The position numbers and the translations under genes were made by a program. The notes below the pieces were generated by a model. That model was not told where the DNA came from. It ran no database searches and was given only the letters and a program-made list of their open reading frames with translations. This document shows, in pieces, positions 24,682 through 33,183 of a stretch of 64,000 nt of DNA (position 1 is its first letter; each line of letters begins with the position of its first letter). The stretch is taken from assembly GCA_050949825.1 (NCBI GenBank), contig JBMNGL010000003.1:1-64000 (forward strand), written 5' to 3'. The DNA comes from DTU019 sp050949825 (lineage in GTDB: Bacteria > Bacillota > Syntrophomonadia > Syntrophomonadales > Syntrophomonadaceae).

Positions 24682-25707
24682 TTACTCCCGCTCCCAATAA
24701 TCCGCTACCCGTTCAGGTTCAAATATACCACGATCGGTAATAACTCCTTCAACCAAATGGGGCGGTGTCAAATCAAAAGCCGGGTAAAACCCCGTGACCA
24801 GATCCCCGGTTGTTTTAAGGCCTGCAAAACTGGTAACTTCTTCAGGATCCCGGTATTCAATCGGTATGTCCTGGCCGCTTAAGCAGGCCCGATCAGGCCC
24901 CCCGTAGCCCAGGATATAAAATGGCAATTGGTGATACCTGGCTGCGATGGCCAATTGAAAAGTGCCAACCTTGTTAGCCACGGTACCGTCCATAGCCACC
25001 CGATCAGCAGCGGTAAAAACCTTGCTAATCATCTTTAACCCCATGCAATAAGCTGCCATATTATCCGTAATCAATGTCACCGGAAGCTCCAGCTGTGAGG
25101 CTGACCAGGCAGTAAGGCGGGCACCTTGCAGATATGGCCTGGTCTCGGTCGCTATGACTGACAACCTCTTCCCATTGTCGGTGGCAAAGCACAGCATATA
25201 AAGCAGAGCAGGTCCTGGAAAGCAGTGGGTCAAAACAGTATCACCGTCTTCCAGAACCTGCTCTGCCCATTTCCCTGTTAATTCAGAACGCTTTTGCTGC
25301 TTTGCGACTGCCGCGGCAATGAACACCATAATCTGTTCCGCAATGTCCCCTCGTTCCCATACAATGCGGGTCCAGATCTTGTTGAGCAAAGCACCGAGGT
25401 GAAACCCGGTAGGGCGGGTGTTAAATAGTCGTTCCTTAACAGTGAATAGAGTGTTCCTGATCTGTACCGGGTTCTGCTGCTGTTGCTCCAACTCACGGGC
25501 CGCCATATACAAGCCGTACGCAGCGGTAATAGCTATGTCACCGGCCCCCTGAACTGCCATCAACTCAATGCCCCGGGCCACATCCTGGTAGTTGCGACAC
25601 ACCAACTCTTCAACCCGATGAGGAAACAAACGGCGATCTATTATCACCAGTTGGTCACCCCTTAGGAAAACTGTATTGTCAATGTGCATCAACAAAGGTT
25701 GTTTCAC
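24682..25707 (-). CDS. MtnA/eIF2B-like sugar-phosphate isomerase, divergent
   Basis: MtnA converts 5-methylthioribose-1-phosphate to the ribulose form; relatives act on 5-deoxyribose-1-phosphate or ribose-1,5-bisphosphate. The 341-residue product aligns along its length with MtnA (ETRPYLQGARLTAW, LITDNMAA, IPIEYRDPEEV) and keeps the catalytic Cys (THCFPG) and Asp (ADRVAMDG). The usual RGAPAIG substrate loop reads QGAGDIA. It sits in an adenosylcobalamin-mutase operon, so disposal of a 5-deoxyadenosine-derived sugar is a fair hypothesis. I chose GTG at 25707, 6 bases after GGGAGG; an ATG at 25728 is possible. Confidence 0.78.
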   Translation of the reverse strand: MKQPLLMHIDNTVFLRGDQLVIIDRRLFPHRVEELVCRNYQDVARGIELMAVQGAGDIAITAAYGLYMAARELEQQQQNPVQIRNTLFTVKERLFNTRPTGFHLGALLNKIWTRIVWERGDIAEQIMVFIAAAVAKQQKRSELTGKWAEQVLEDGDTVLTHCFPGPALLYMLCFATDNGKRLSVIATETRPYLQGARLTAWSASQLELPVTLITDNMAAYCMGLKMISKVFTAADRVAMDGTVANKVGTFQLAIAARYHQLPFYILGYGGPDRACLSGQDIPIEYRDPEEVTSFAGLKTTGDLVTGFYPAFDLTPPHLVEGVITDRGIFEPERVADYWERE

Positions 25708-25769
25708 ACCCGGTCCCTCCCGGTTCATCTTCAGGAAGATCTGGTTCTCTATAGGTTTTTCCTACTGAA

Positions 25770-26168
25770 TTAGCTGGCCGGCCAGGCCTTAATCCAAGCA
25801 ACAATAGTGTTAATCGGGACCGTGGAGGCATAAATTGCCGTTACAGACCCCGATTCCACCAGGGAGGCAGCATCCTGCGCCGGAATCAGCCCTTCACCAA
25901 AAAGGGCGATATGCTGCCCGCCGACTTCATTCAATGCCTTGCGCATTTCCGGGAATACGGTCAGGTGTAATCCCGTGTATATACTCAAGCCCAGCAGATC
26001 CACTCCCAGCTTTACAGCCTCGGCGGCATTCTCTTCCAGGCTCTTGTACATACCGGAATAATACACCTCGACCCCCTCGGTATCTTTAAGATTCCGGGCC
26101 AGTAACCGTATTCTCTTGTTATTCGGATCCAAGCCGGTCATAGCCAAAAATACTTTTATTTGGCTCAT
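25770..26168 (-). CDS. B12-binding-domain paralogue lacking cobalamin-binding motifs
   Basis: A 132-residue protein that aligns end to end with the mutase B12 subunit at 27159-27560. The motifs that define cobalamin binding are gone: DxHxxG (DGHDRG in the paralogue) reads DPNNKR, SxL (SCL) reads SIY, and the GG turn (VVGGG) reads LFGEG. The hydrophobic core and length are kept, which argues against decay. It may be a structural or regulatory partner of the mutase or MeaB. It lies between meaB (26 bases) and the MtnA-like gene. Confidence 0.8.
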   Translation of the reverse strand: MSQIKVFLAMTGLDPNNKRIRLLARNLKDTEGVEVYYSGMYKSLEENAAEAVKLGVDLLGLSIYTGLHLTVFPEMRKALNEVGGQHIALFGEGLIPAQDAASLVESGSVTAIYASTVPINTIVAWIKAWPAS

Positions 26169-26194
26169 ACTCTTAACGCCTTTTCGCCTGCAAA

Positions 26195-27154
26195 TTACTT
26201 GATAAGATAATTGGATGCTACTTCATCTGCCAGTGTGTATGGATCAGTTTCTTTCTTCATCAGTTTTTCTACCATCTTATCAAATTCGCCGGTCTCTATG
26301 AGCTTGTTCAACACTGGTTCCAAAACAGCCGACCGTAAGGCATCATTGATTTCAGTCATTACCTTGCGATGAGCTCTTTCCTGTAGGAGATTTTTATCCA
26401 GCAAGAACTGGTAATGCTCTTCAATCTTCTCATACAGTTCATCAACGCTCTTGGCAAAGGAATGAGGCTCCATATTGCTTTCAACCATGACGATGGGAGG
26501 CCTCCAACCGCTGGGGAAACTCCCCATATCCAGCATGCTCAAGGTTTCCTTGTAAAGCTTGCGTGCTCCTTCACGGTCAGCCTTATTGATGATGAATATA
26601 TCAGCAACTTCCATCAAGCCAGCCTTAATAGCCTGCACTTCGTCGCCCATACCGGGGACCAGGACAACCAATATGGTGTGAGCATGATTGATGATATCCA
26701 CTTCCTGCTGGCCAACACCGACGGTTTCAACGATGACCACATCTTTGCCCATAACGTCAAGGACGTGAATGCCATCGCCTACCGCCTTTGACAGCCCGCC
26801 CATGGCGCCGCGTGTGGCCAGGCTGCGTACAAATACACCTGGATCATCAGCATGCCGCAGCATTCTTATCCGGTCTCCCAGTAAGGCTCCACCGGTAAAG
26901 GGGCTGCTTGGGTCAACCGCCATGACGCCCACAGTCTTTTCCTTGGCTCTAATACTGCAGATCAATTGGTCGGTCAAGGTGCTCTTCCCAGCCCCTGGCG
27001 CACCGGTTATTCCCACCACGTGGGCCTTGCCTGTAAACGGGAAAATATGCTTAATGGCTTCATGGGTGTTCGGGATCTGGTCTTCAATGTTGCGGATGAG
27101 ACGGGAAACAGCCCGAATGTCTCCTGTCAGCGCCCTTTTACCTAGTTCTTCCAT
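26195..27154 (-). CDS. meaB: MeaB/ArgK-type G-protein chaperone of the acyl-CoA mutase
   Basis: A 319-residue SIMIBI GTPase that gates cofactor loading and protects B12-dependent mutases. Motifs seen: Walker A GAPGAGKSTLTDQL, the Mg-binding VDPSSPFTGGALLGDR, switch-like VETVGVGQQEVDI and the guanine-specific NKAD. Start ATG at 27154 has AAGGAG 7 bases upstream and lies 4 bases after the mutase B12 subunit. Placement directly after the mutase subunits is typical. Confidence 0.95.
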   Translation of the reverse strand: MEELGKRALTGDIRAVSRLIRNIEDQIPNTHEAIKHIFPFTGKAHVVGITGAPGAGKSTLTDQLICSIRAKEKTVGVMAVDPSSPFTGGALLGDRIRMLRHADDPGVFVRSLATRGAMGGLSKAVGDGIHVLDVMGKDVVIVETVGVGQQEVDIINHAHTILVVLVPGMGDEVQAIKAGLMEVADIFIINKADREGARKLYKETLSMLDMGSFPSGWRPPIVMVESNMEPHSFAKSVDELYEKIEEHYQFLLDKNLLQERAHRKVMTEINDALRSAVLEPVLNKLIETGEFDKMVEKLMKKETDPYTLADEVASNYLIK

Positions 27155-27158
27155 GTCT

Positions 27159-27560
27159 TTACTCCTTAGCAACTATATTGGCATTGATCCAATCCACAAT
27201 GGAGTCTAAGGTTGCACCAGGGGTGAAAATTGCTTTCAGCCCTGCATCATATAAAGGCTGCATGTCGCGTTCAGGGATAATGCCGCCGCCTACTACGGGG
27301 ATATCGTCCACACCTCTGTCTCTCAACAGTTTCACTACTTCCGGATACAGATAGGTATGCGCACCGGACAGGCAGCTCAAGCCGACCATATCGACGTCTT
27401 CTTGAATAGCGGCATTTGCAATCTGCTCCGGGGTATTGTGGCAACCGGTGTAAATAACCTCATAACCTGCATCACGGAAGCATCTGGCCAGTACTTTCGC
27501 TCCACGATCATGTCCATCAAGTCCGGGCTTGGCGAGTAATATACGGATTTTCTTTGCCAT
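27159..27560 (-). CDS. Acyl-CoA mutase small (B12-binding) subunit
   Basis: A 133-residue cobalamin-binding subunit. It has AKPGLDGHDRGAKVLAR with the histidine that ligates cobalt, the SxL motif (LSCLSG) and the VVGGGIIP turn. Separate B12 subunits of this size occur in isobutyryl-CoA mutase (IcmB), 2-hydroxyisobutyryl-CoA mutase (HcmB) and archaeal-type methylmalonyl-CoA mutase. The ATG follows GGAGG. It lies 31 bases downstream of the large subunit. Confidence 0.94.
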   Translation of the reverse strand: MAKKIRILLAKPGLDGHDRGAKVLARCFRDAGYEVIYTGCHNTPEQIANAAIQEDVDMVGLSCLSGAHTYLYPEVVKLLRDRGVDDIPVVGGGIIPERDMQPLYDAGLKAIFTPGATLDSIVDWINANIVAKE

Positions 27561-27591
27561 TTAACATTAACCTCCTTCTAAACTACATTTT

Positions 27592-29274
27592 TTAGTAGAT
27601 GCCGGGGTCACGGTACTCGCCGTAAACTTCCCGATAAACGTCGCAGATTTCCTGAACACTGGCGCGAGCCTTAACCGCTTCGATGCAGTACGGCATTACG
27701 TTCTCGCCCTTTTCACAGGCTTTCTTGATATCTTCCAGGCACTCTTTGACCTTCTTGTTGTCGCGGCTTCTCTTAACATTGGCCAATCTTTCGAGCTGTT
27801 CTTTTTCAACGCTGTCATCGATTTCTACCAGCGGAATATCAACTTCTTCTTCAACATTGTATTTGTTGACACCGATCATGATCTTCTCACCAGCATCAAT
27901 CTGGCGCTGGAATTTGTAAGCAGCATCAGAGATTTCAAGCTGCGGGAAGCCCTGTTCGATAGCTGCAACCATGCCGCCCATTTCGTCGATCTTGTGGATA
28001 TAATCCCAGGCCTGCTCTTCCATCTCATTGGTGAGCGCTTCTACGAAATAGGAGCCTGCCAGCGGGTCGGTGGTGTTACATACGCCGGTTTCCTCGGCGA
28101 TAATCTGCTGGGTTCTGAGCGCAATCTGCACTGCATGGTCGGAAGGCAGACAGAGCACCTCGTCCAAAGAGTTGGTGTGCAAGGACTGGGTTCCGCCCAG
28201 TACGGCAGCCAGAGCTTCGGTGGCAGTTCTTACCACGTTGTTATAAGGCTGCTGTGCAGTCAGTGAGCAACCGGCAGTCTGAGTATGGAAGCGCATCCAC
28301 CAGGATCTCTCATCAGTGGAGCCATACCGTTCTCTCATGCCACGAGCCCAGATTCTTCTGGCCGCACGCATCTTGGCAATTTCTTCAAAGAAGTCGATGT
28401 GGGAGTTGAAGAAGAAGGACAGGCGCGGTGCAAAGCTGTCAACTGGCAGTCCTTTTCTACGGATAGCGTCTTCCACATATTCCATGCCATCACGCAGGGT
28501 AAAGGCCAACTCCTGAACGGCGGTGGCGCCGGCTTCTCTGATGTGATAGCCGCTGATGCTGATGGTGTTCCATTTGGGAACATACTTGGTTCCGAACTCA
28601 ATGGTGTCGGAAATCAGCTTAACAGAGGGTTCGGGTGGGCACATCAGGGTCTTCTGGGCGATGAATTCCTTCAGCATGTCATTCTGGATGGTGCCGGATA
28701 TCTTATTGAGAGGAATACCCTGAATATCGGCGGTGGCGCAATACATAGCCCACAGGATGGTAGCCGGAGGATTGATGGTCATAGAAGTCGAAACCTCTCC
28801 CAGCGGAATGCCTTTGGTCAGGTCAAAGAAGTCTTCAATGGTGTCAATGGCAACACCGCATTTGCCGCATTCACCTCTGGCCTTGGGAGAGTCAGTGTCG
28901 TAACCCATCAAGGTGGGGAAGTCAAACGCAGTGGAGAGACCGGTCTGGCCATTATTTAAGAGATAATGCCATCTTTCGTTGGTGGTTACAGCAGTACCCA
29001 TCCCGGAGAACATACGGAAAGTCCAGTATTTGCCCCTGTAGCCGGTGGCCTGGTTGCCACGCAGATATGGAAACTGAGCCGGATATCCGATATCCTTTTC
29101 AAAATCCATGCCAGCGATGTCTTCGGGGCCATATAACCGCTTGATCTGCAGGTCGGAAACGGTACTCCAGTTTTCTTTCTGATCTGGTCTCTTGGCAACG
29201 ATTTTCTTAACTTCATCTTCCCATTTTTTGCGCAGCAAACTAGATTTGTCCAACAATTCTTGGGTAAATAACAT
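27592..29274 (-). CDS. B12-dependent acyl-CoA mutase large subunit, isobutyryl-CoA mutase-like
   Basis: The 560-residue substrate-binding subunit rearranges the carbon skeleton of an acyl-CoA. Two positions separate methylmalonyl-CoA mutase (Tyr89 in RQYAGF, Arg207 in MVRNT) from isobutyryl-CoA mutase (Phe80 and Gln198). Here they read RMFSG and FIAQKT, so Phe and Gln, the isobutyryl-type pair. SISGYHIREAGATA and RFHTQTAGCSLTAQQPYNN also resemble IcmA. I therefore predict isobutyryl-CoA/butyryl-CoA interconversion. Start ATG at 29274 follows GAGGAGGGG. Automatic annotation would probably say methylmalonyl-CoA mutase. Confidence 0.85.
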   Translation of the reverse strand: MLFTQELLDKSSLLRKKWEDEVKKIVAKRPDQKENWSTVSDLQIKRLYGPEDIAGMDFEKDIGYPAQFPYLRGNQATGYRGKYWTFRMFSGMGTAVTTNERWHYLLNNGQTGLSTAFDFPTLMGYDTDSPKARGECGKCGVAIDTIEDFFDLTKGIPLGEVSTSMTINPPATILWAMYCATADIQGIPLNKISGTIQNDMLKEFIAQKTLMCPPEPSVKLISDTIEFGTKYVPKWNTISISGYHIREAGATAVQELAFTLRDGMEYVEDAIRRKGLPVDSFAPRLSFFFNSHIDFFEEIAKMRAARRIWARGMRERYGSTDERSWWMRFHTQTAGCSLTAQQPYNNVVRTATEALAAVLGGTQSLHTNSLDEVLCLPSDHAVQIALRTQQIIAEETGVCNTTDPLAGSYFVEALTNEMEEQAWDYIHKIDEMGGMVAAIEQGFPQLEISDAAYKFQRQIDAGEKIMIGVNKYNVEEEVDIPLVEIDDSVEKEQLERLANVKRSRDNKKVKECLEDIKKACEKGENVMPYCIEAVKARASVQEICDVYREVYGEYRDPGIY

Positions 29275-29332
29275 GTTACCCCTCCTCAAATTTAGTTTTA
29301 ATTACCCCTTACCCAACTCGCGTTTGGGCCTG

Positions 29333-29884
29333 TTAATACTCAATACCGGTTTGATTCTTCACTCCGGCATTGTAATGGTGTTTGATTTCCCTAACCTCGC
29401 TAACCATATCAGCTATTTCCTGAATTCTTGGGGTAGCATATCTTCCCGTTAAAACAATGTCCATCTCTGCCGGCTTGCCTGCCAACAGAGCCAACACCTC
29501 CTCTTCGGGAATCAGCTTAAAGTCCAGTGCTACATTGATTTCGTCCAGGATGATCATGTCATACGTGCCACTCGCAATTACTTCTTTGGCTTTCTCCAAT
29601 CCCTGTCGAGCAAGTTCCACATCCACCGGTGCCGGTTTATCACGCATCACAAAACTATCCAGCCCATATTGGTACAAATCAATGGTGGGCAGATATTTCT
29701 GAATGGCCAGCACTTCACCATAAGCACGGCCTTTCATGAATTGAATGATGCAGACCCGATAGCCATGTCCAGTAGCCCTTAAAGCCTGGCCAAAAGCCGA
29801 AGTGGTTTTGCCCTTGCCGTCGCCTGTTATTACCATTACCAGGCCTTGTTTCGCTAAGTTGTCTGCCTTTACCTCGATGGGCAT
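29333..29884 (-). CDS. cobA: Corrinoid adenosyltransferase, CobA/BtuR family (copy 2)
   Basis: A 183-residue paralogue of the gene at 8363-8905 with the P-loop GDGKGKTTSAFGQALRATG, IIQFMKG and MIILDEINVALD. It heads the mutase operon, 58 bases before the large subunit, and so probably supplies adenosylcobalamin to it. I chose ATG at 29884 because GAAGGAG lies 9 bases upstream; an ATG at 29893 touches that site. Confidence 0.92.
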   Translation of the reverse strand: MPIEVKADNLAKQGLVMVITGDGKGKTTSAFGQALRATGHGYRVCIIQFMKGRAYGEVLAIQKYLPTIDLYQYGLDSFVMRDKPAPVDVELARQGLEKAKEVIASGTYDMIILDEINVALDFKLIPEEEVLALLAGKPAEMDIVLTGRYATPRIQEIADMVSEVREIKHHYNAGVKNQTGIEY

Positions 29885-30457
29885 AGCATTCATCTCCTTC
29901 TCGAAATTCAAGCGGGCAGAACAATTGGCAAGCTGCCTTTTTGAATCCCGTTTCCTGCAACGGTAATCCAGTCGTACGAAGACACTTCCTGGAACTCGTT
30001 GGTCATTCAATGGTGCGTCTGCTCACTATCACGGGTAGCGAGCATGATGCGAAGAGATAATGTTACTGTCTGCTAGATAAAAAGAAATTGCGTTTTGGTA
30101 CGGGTAGGTACAAAAATCCGTACCAGCCTGTGTAGGACATAACGACCTGCCGTTCACCCCCCTCCATAAAAATAGACATGATAAATACATCCGTAGGGGC
30201 TCAAGGCTCTCGCTGAATAAACGAGCCGTAATGTAGGCTGTTGCAAAGAATGGTTCAAAACAAATATAATAATGGCTGCTTATTTATTATTAAATGTAGG
30301 TCTGATAACTGAGGCGTGTTCAGGATATTGTTTGTATCCCAACTGTATTAATGTATATTATATATCACATTGCTGCATTGTGTAAAATAGTTTTTCTCCT
30401 GCTCTAAAAATGTTGAAGTTTCCGCGTTCTTTCCTATATCCCCCATAATTACCCGAC
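29885..30457. other. Upstream region of the mutase operon
   Basis: Over 550 bases without a credible gene. A stem GGTACGG/CCGTACC lies at 30097-30103 with 30118-30124. The segment 30200-30400 is AT-rich. The mutase-operon promoter is presumably here, but I could not identify a convincing one, and I see no B12 box on the minus strand. Confidence 0.45.
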
Positions 30458-31291
30458 TCACTCCAGGCTTATTGCGCCCATCATCCCCCGGCGGTATTCC
30501 TGCAAAACCAAACGACTGGTTTGGTCCAGATTGGGTTCGCCACCTTTTTGAAGCAGGCCTCTTGTCACAGCAATTGCAGCCAGGATATCCTCCACCGGTA
30601 GTGTTATATCCTCCACCCGGTAACGTTCTTGCAGAATCACAGGGTGTCTTTCCTTGAGCAGTTCCACCAGATAGAGAGCGACATCATAATCCTGGTATGC
30701 ATTTTCACCTATTATATTCAACAAGGCTAGCTTTAAACCCTGCTTTTCATCTTCGATTTTAGGCCACATTAATCCAGGAGTATCAAGCAGTTCAATATCG
30801 TCTCTGATACGCAGCCATTGCTTGCCCCGGGTGATGCCGGGCTTCTCGCCTACACGTGCTATTTTGCGACCGGCCAGGCAGTTTAAAAAGGTTGATTTAC
30901 CCACATTTGGAACCCCGACCACCATTACACGAACCGGTCTGACGCGGCGACCTTTTTTCAGCATCTGGGTGGCCTGCGGTGCATAGGCCTGCTGTATCAG
31001 TTCCAGGACCTTTTTGCTGCCCCGGCCATGCAGGGAATCCATGCTGGCGACCATATAACCCTCTTTTTTCAGCATCTGCCGGTGGCGAGCAGTGGCCCTG
31101 GCATCAGCCAGATCAACCTTGTTCAACACCAAGAGTAATTGTTTTTTCCGGATCATATTCTCCAGTTCCGGGTTGCGGCAGGCAATTGGGGCGCGGGCAT
31201 CAAGGAGCATAATGACAACGTCCACCAGTTTTATATTGCTTTCTATTTCTCGACGGGCTTTGACCATATGACCCGGAAACCACTGTATCAA
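30458..31291 (-). CDS. rbgA: Ribosome biogenesis GTPase RbgA (YlqF)
   Basis: Acts late in assembly of the 50S subunit. The 277-residue product has the circularly permuted GTPase order: G4 (NKVDLAD) first, then G1 (GVPNVGKSTFLN) and G3 (DTPGLMWPK), and opens with WFPGHMVKARREI typical of the family. Start is TTG at 31291, 7 bases after GGGAGG. It follows rplS, as in Bacillus. The next gene in Bacillus would be rnhB, but here the accessory block intervenes. Confidence 0.95.
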   Translation of the reverse strand: MIQWFPGHMVKARREIESNIKLVDVVIMLLDARAPIACRNPELENMIRKKQLLLVLNKVDLADARATARHRQMLKKEGYMVASMDSLHGRGSKKVLELIQQAYAPQATQMLKKGRRVRPVRVMVVGVPNVGKSTFLNCLAGRKIARVGEKPGITRGKQWLRIRDDIELLDTPGLMWPKIEDEKQGLKLALLNIIGENAYQDYDVALYLVELLKERHPVILQERYRVEDITLPVEDILAAIAVTRGLLQKGGEPNLDQTSRLVLQEYRRGMMGAISLE

Positions 31292-31314
31292 CCCGAATCC
31301 TCCCTGCTAAAGAA

Positions 31315-31340
31315 AAGAGAATACCTTGTGGTATTCTCTT
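31315..31340 (-). terminator. Terminator after rplS
   Basis: AAGAGAATACC-TTGT-GGTATTCTCTT, followed on the minus strand by TTTCTTT. It lies 38 bases past the rplS stop and partly insulates rbgA. Confidence 0.8.
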
Positions 31341-31377
31341 CGGTTACCTCTCATTATACTAATTTGCCCGCAGACAA

Positions 31378-31728
31378 TCAAAATCTGCGTCTTTCTTTCA
31401 CCCGGGCCTTTTTGCCGGTCAAACCGCGTAGATAGAACAGTTTGGCCCTGCGCACCTTGCCGCGTCTGGTAATCTCAACCCTGGCGATGCGCGGTGAATG
31501 AATTAAGAAGGTCCTTTCCACCGCCACTCCATAGCTTATTCTCCTAACCGTAAAAGTGCGGGATAAACCAGCCCCTCTTATCTTAAGGACGGTTCCTTCA
31601 AAAATCTGGATTCTTTCGCGGGTGCCTTCCACGACCTTGACATGAACCTTCACCGTATCTCCGGGTCTGAAGTCAGGAAGATCCTTTTTAATCTGTTCTT
31701 CTTCAATGGATCTAATAATGTCTTGCAC
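31378..31728 (-). CDS. rplS: 50S ribosomal protein L19
   Basis: The 116-residue L19 protein at the 30S-50S interface, recognised by FRPGDTVKVHVKVVEGTRER and the C-terminal VRRAKLFYLRGLTGK. Start is GTG at 31728 with GGAGG 7 bases upstream. It belongs to the trmD operon, although 127 bases separate it from the methyltransferase gene upstream. Confidence 0.97.
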   Translation of the reverse strand: MQDIIRSIEEEQIKKDLPDFRPGDTVKVHVKVVEGTRERIQIFEGTVLKIRGAGLSRTFTVRRISYGVAVERTFLIHSPRIARVEITRRGKVRRAKLFYLRGLTGKKARVKERRRF

Positions 31729-31855
31729 TGTTTTCCCTCCTTATACCAGGTGTTCTTACATTATATATTGAATGCAGCGGACCACCTTTGTTTACAAAGA
31801 ACAAAGTGATTATACCATTGTCATGCTTATATCACAAGCCAGCTTCACGAAGAAA

Positions 31856-32434
31856 TTAGGCTGAATACCAAGCTTCACCCAATAATCGGTCCAGGATAAT
31901 GGAGACCGCGCTGCGCACCGAGAGATGATTGTAATCGCTGCCCTTGCCAATCGGTTCCAATATATAATCACACATGGCCATCATCTCGCGGCTCATTCCC
32001 CAACCGGTTCCAAACAGAAGCAGCCAGGTTTTATCGTTGTTCTCCAGCTGAGCCCGCAAGCCCCTGTAGGAAACGGTGTTAGGATATACCCTGGCATCGG
32101 TAGCCACGGTCTTTATCTCGCGCACTGTCTGCTGGCCGATCTTTATTAAGACCTCCTGCAGATCATTGCACACCGCAATGGTGGATAGGGCCTCGCGGCG
32201 GTCCGGATTATACAGGCCGCCGAAGCCTTCCTGCCAGTAGCTGAGTATATCCTGAATCAATTGCTGCTGTCCGCTGGCAGGATGAACCATAAAGAATTGC
32301 TTCACCTGAAAGGTGCGGCAAACCCGGGCTATATCATGCAAATCCAGATTGGTTATAGAAGTTGCCACCACCTCCATGCGTTTGTTATACATGGGGTAGT
32401 GAAGCAGGGCCACATAAACGCGTTCCCCCACCAT
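31856..32434 (-). CDS. SPOUT-fold RNA methyltransferase-like protein
   Basis: A 192-residue protein of the family often found between trmD and rplS in Clostridia and Deltaproteobacteria. It has VYVALLHYPMYNK at the start, LLLFGTGWGMSREMM, and a knotted-fold-like ending YNHLSVRSAVSIILDRLLG. The Asn-His-Leu-Ser-Val-Arg motif is typical of SAM-binding SPOUT enzymes. The RNA target is unknown. Its ATG overlaps the trmD stop (TAATG), so the two are coupled. Confidence 0.85.
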   Translation of the reverse strand: MVGERVYVALLHYPMYNKRMEVVATSITNLDLHDIARVCRTFQVKQFFMVHPASGQQQLIQDILSYWQEGFGGLYNPDRREALSTIAVCNDLQEVLIKIGQQTVREIKTVATDARVYPNTVSYRGLRAQLENNDKTWLLLFGTGWGMSREMMAMCDYILEPIGKGSDYNHLSVRSAVSIILDRLLGEAWYSA

Positions 32435-33168
32435 TACTCCACCTGCTTTCCGTCAAAAAGGATTTCTTCCAGGAGCTGGCGTTCTTCTGCATTAAAGCGG
32501 CGCTGCAGCAGCAAATCGGGTCTTTTTAAAAGGGTTTGACGCAGGCTGTCCTGTAATCGCCAGCGGCGAATGTTTTCGTGATGACCGGAGAGCAGCACCG
32601 CTGGAACCTCTTTCCCCAGGTATGACGCCGGACGGGTATATTGTGCATATTCCAGGAGGCCGTTGCTGAATGATTCCTCCTGGCTGGAAAGGTCGTCTCC
32701 CAATACTCCGGGCAGCAAGCGGGCCACCGCATCCACCAGGACCATGGCTGGCAGTTCTCCGCCAGTAAGCACATAATCACCAATGGATATTTCCTCATCG
32801 ATCTCGGCCATTATACGCTCATCTATGCCTTCATAATGACCACAGAGCATAATAAGATGAGGCCGTGCCGACAGCCGCTGTACCTGCTCCTGGGTCAGCT
32901 TCTTGCCCCGCGGGGACAGGTAAATAGTGTGGGAAGAGGAACTGCGGCAGTAAGCCAGGGCACGGCCCAGTACATCAGCCTTCATAACCATACCGACCCC
33001 ACCTCCGTAGGGGTAGTCATCGACCTGCAAATGCCTGCCGGTGGCAAAACTGCGTATGTCGGTAATATTAATGGCCAGAATGTCTTTTTCCAGCGCTCTT
33101 TTGATCATACTCTCCCCAAATGGCGAGGAGAACATGGCGGGGAAAAGGGTTAAAATGTCTATCCTCAA
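32434..33168 (-). CDS. trmD: tRNA (guanine-N1)-methyltransferase TrmD
   Basis: Methylates G37 of tRNAs that read codons starting with C or with G at the third anticodon position, which guards against frameshifting. The 244-residue product begins RIDILTLFPAMF and has LSPRGKKLTQ, LCGHYEGIDERI and DYVLTGGELPAM, the trefoil-knot motifs. I chose TTG at 33168, 8 bases after GGAG, because family members start at this Met-Arg-Ile-Asp; a GTG at 33177 is too near the ribosome-binding site. Confidence 0.96.
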   Translation of the reverse strand: MRIDILTLFPAMFSSPFGESMIKRALEKDILAINITDIRSFATGRHLQVDDYPYGGGVGMVMKADVLGRALAYCRSSSSHTIYLSPRGKKLTQEQVQRLSARPHLIMLCGHYEGIDERIMAEIDEEISIGDYVLTGGELPAMVLVDAVARLLPGVLGDDLSSQEESFSNGLLEYAQYTRPASYLGKEVPAVLLSGHHENIRRWRLQDSLRQTLLKRPDLLLQRRFNAEERQLLEEILFDGKQVE

Positions 33169-33183
33169 CTTGCACACTCCGTT

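Noticed and set aside
30100..30140. GACCTGCC on the plus strand as a B12 box for the mutase operon
   Set aside because: It is on the wrong strand for the operon and lacks the rest of the box.
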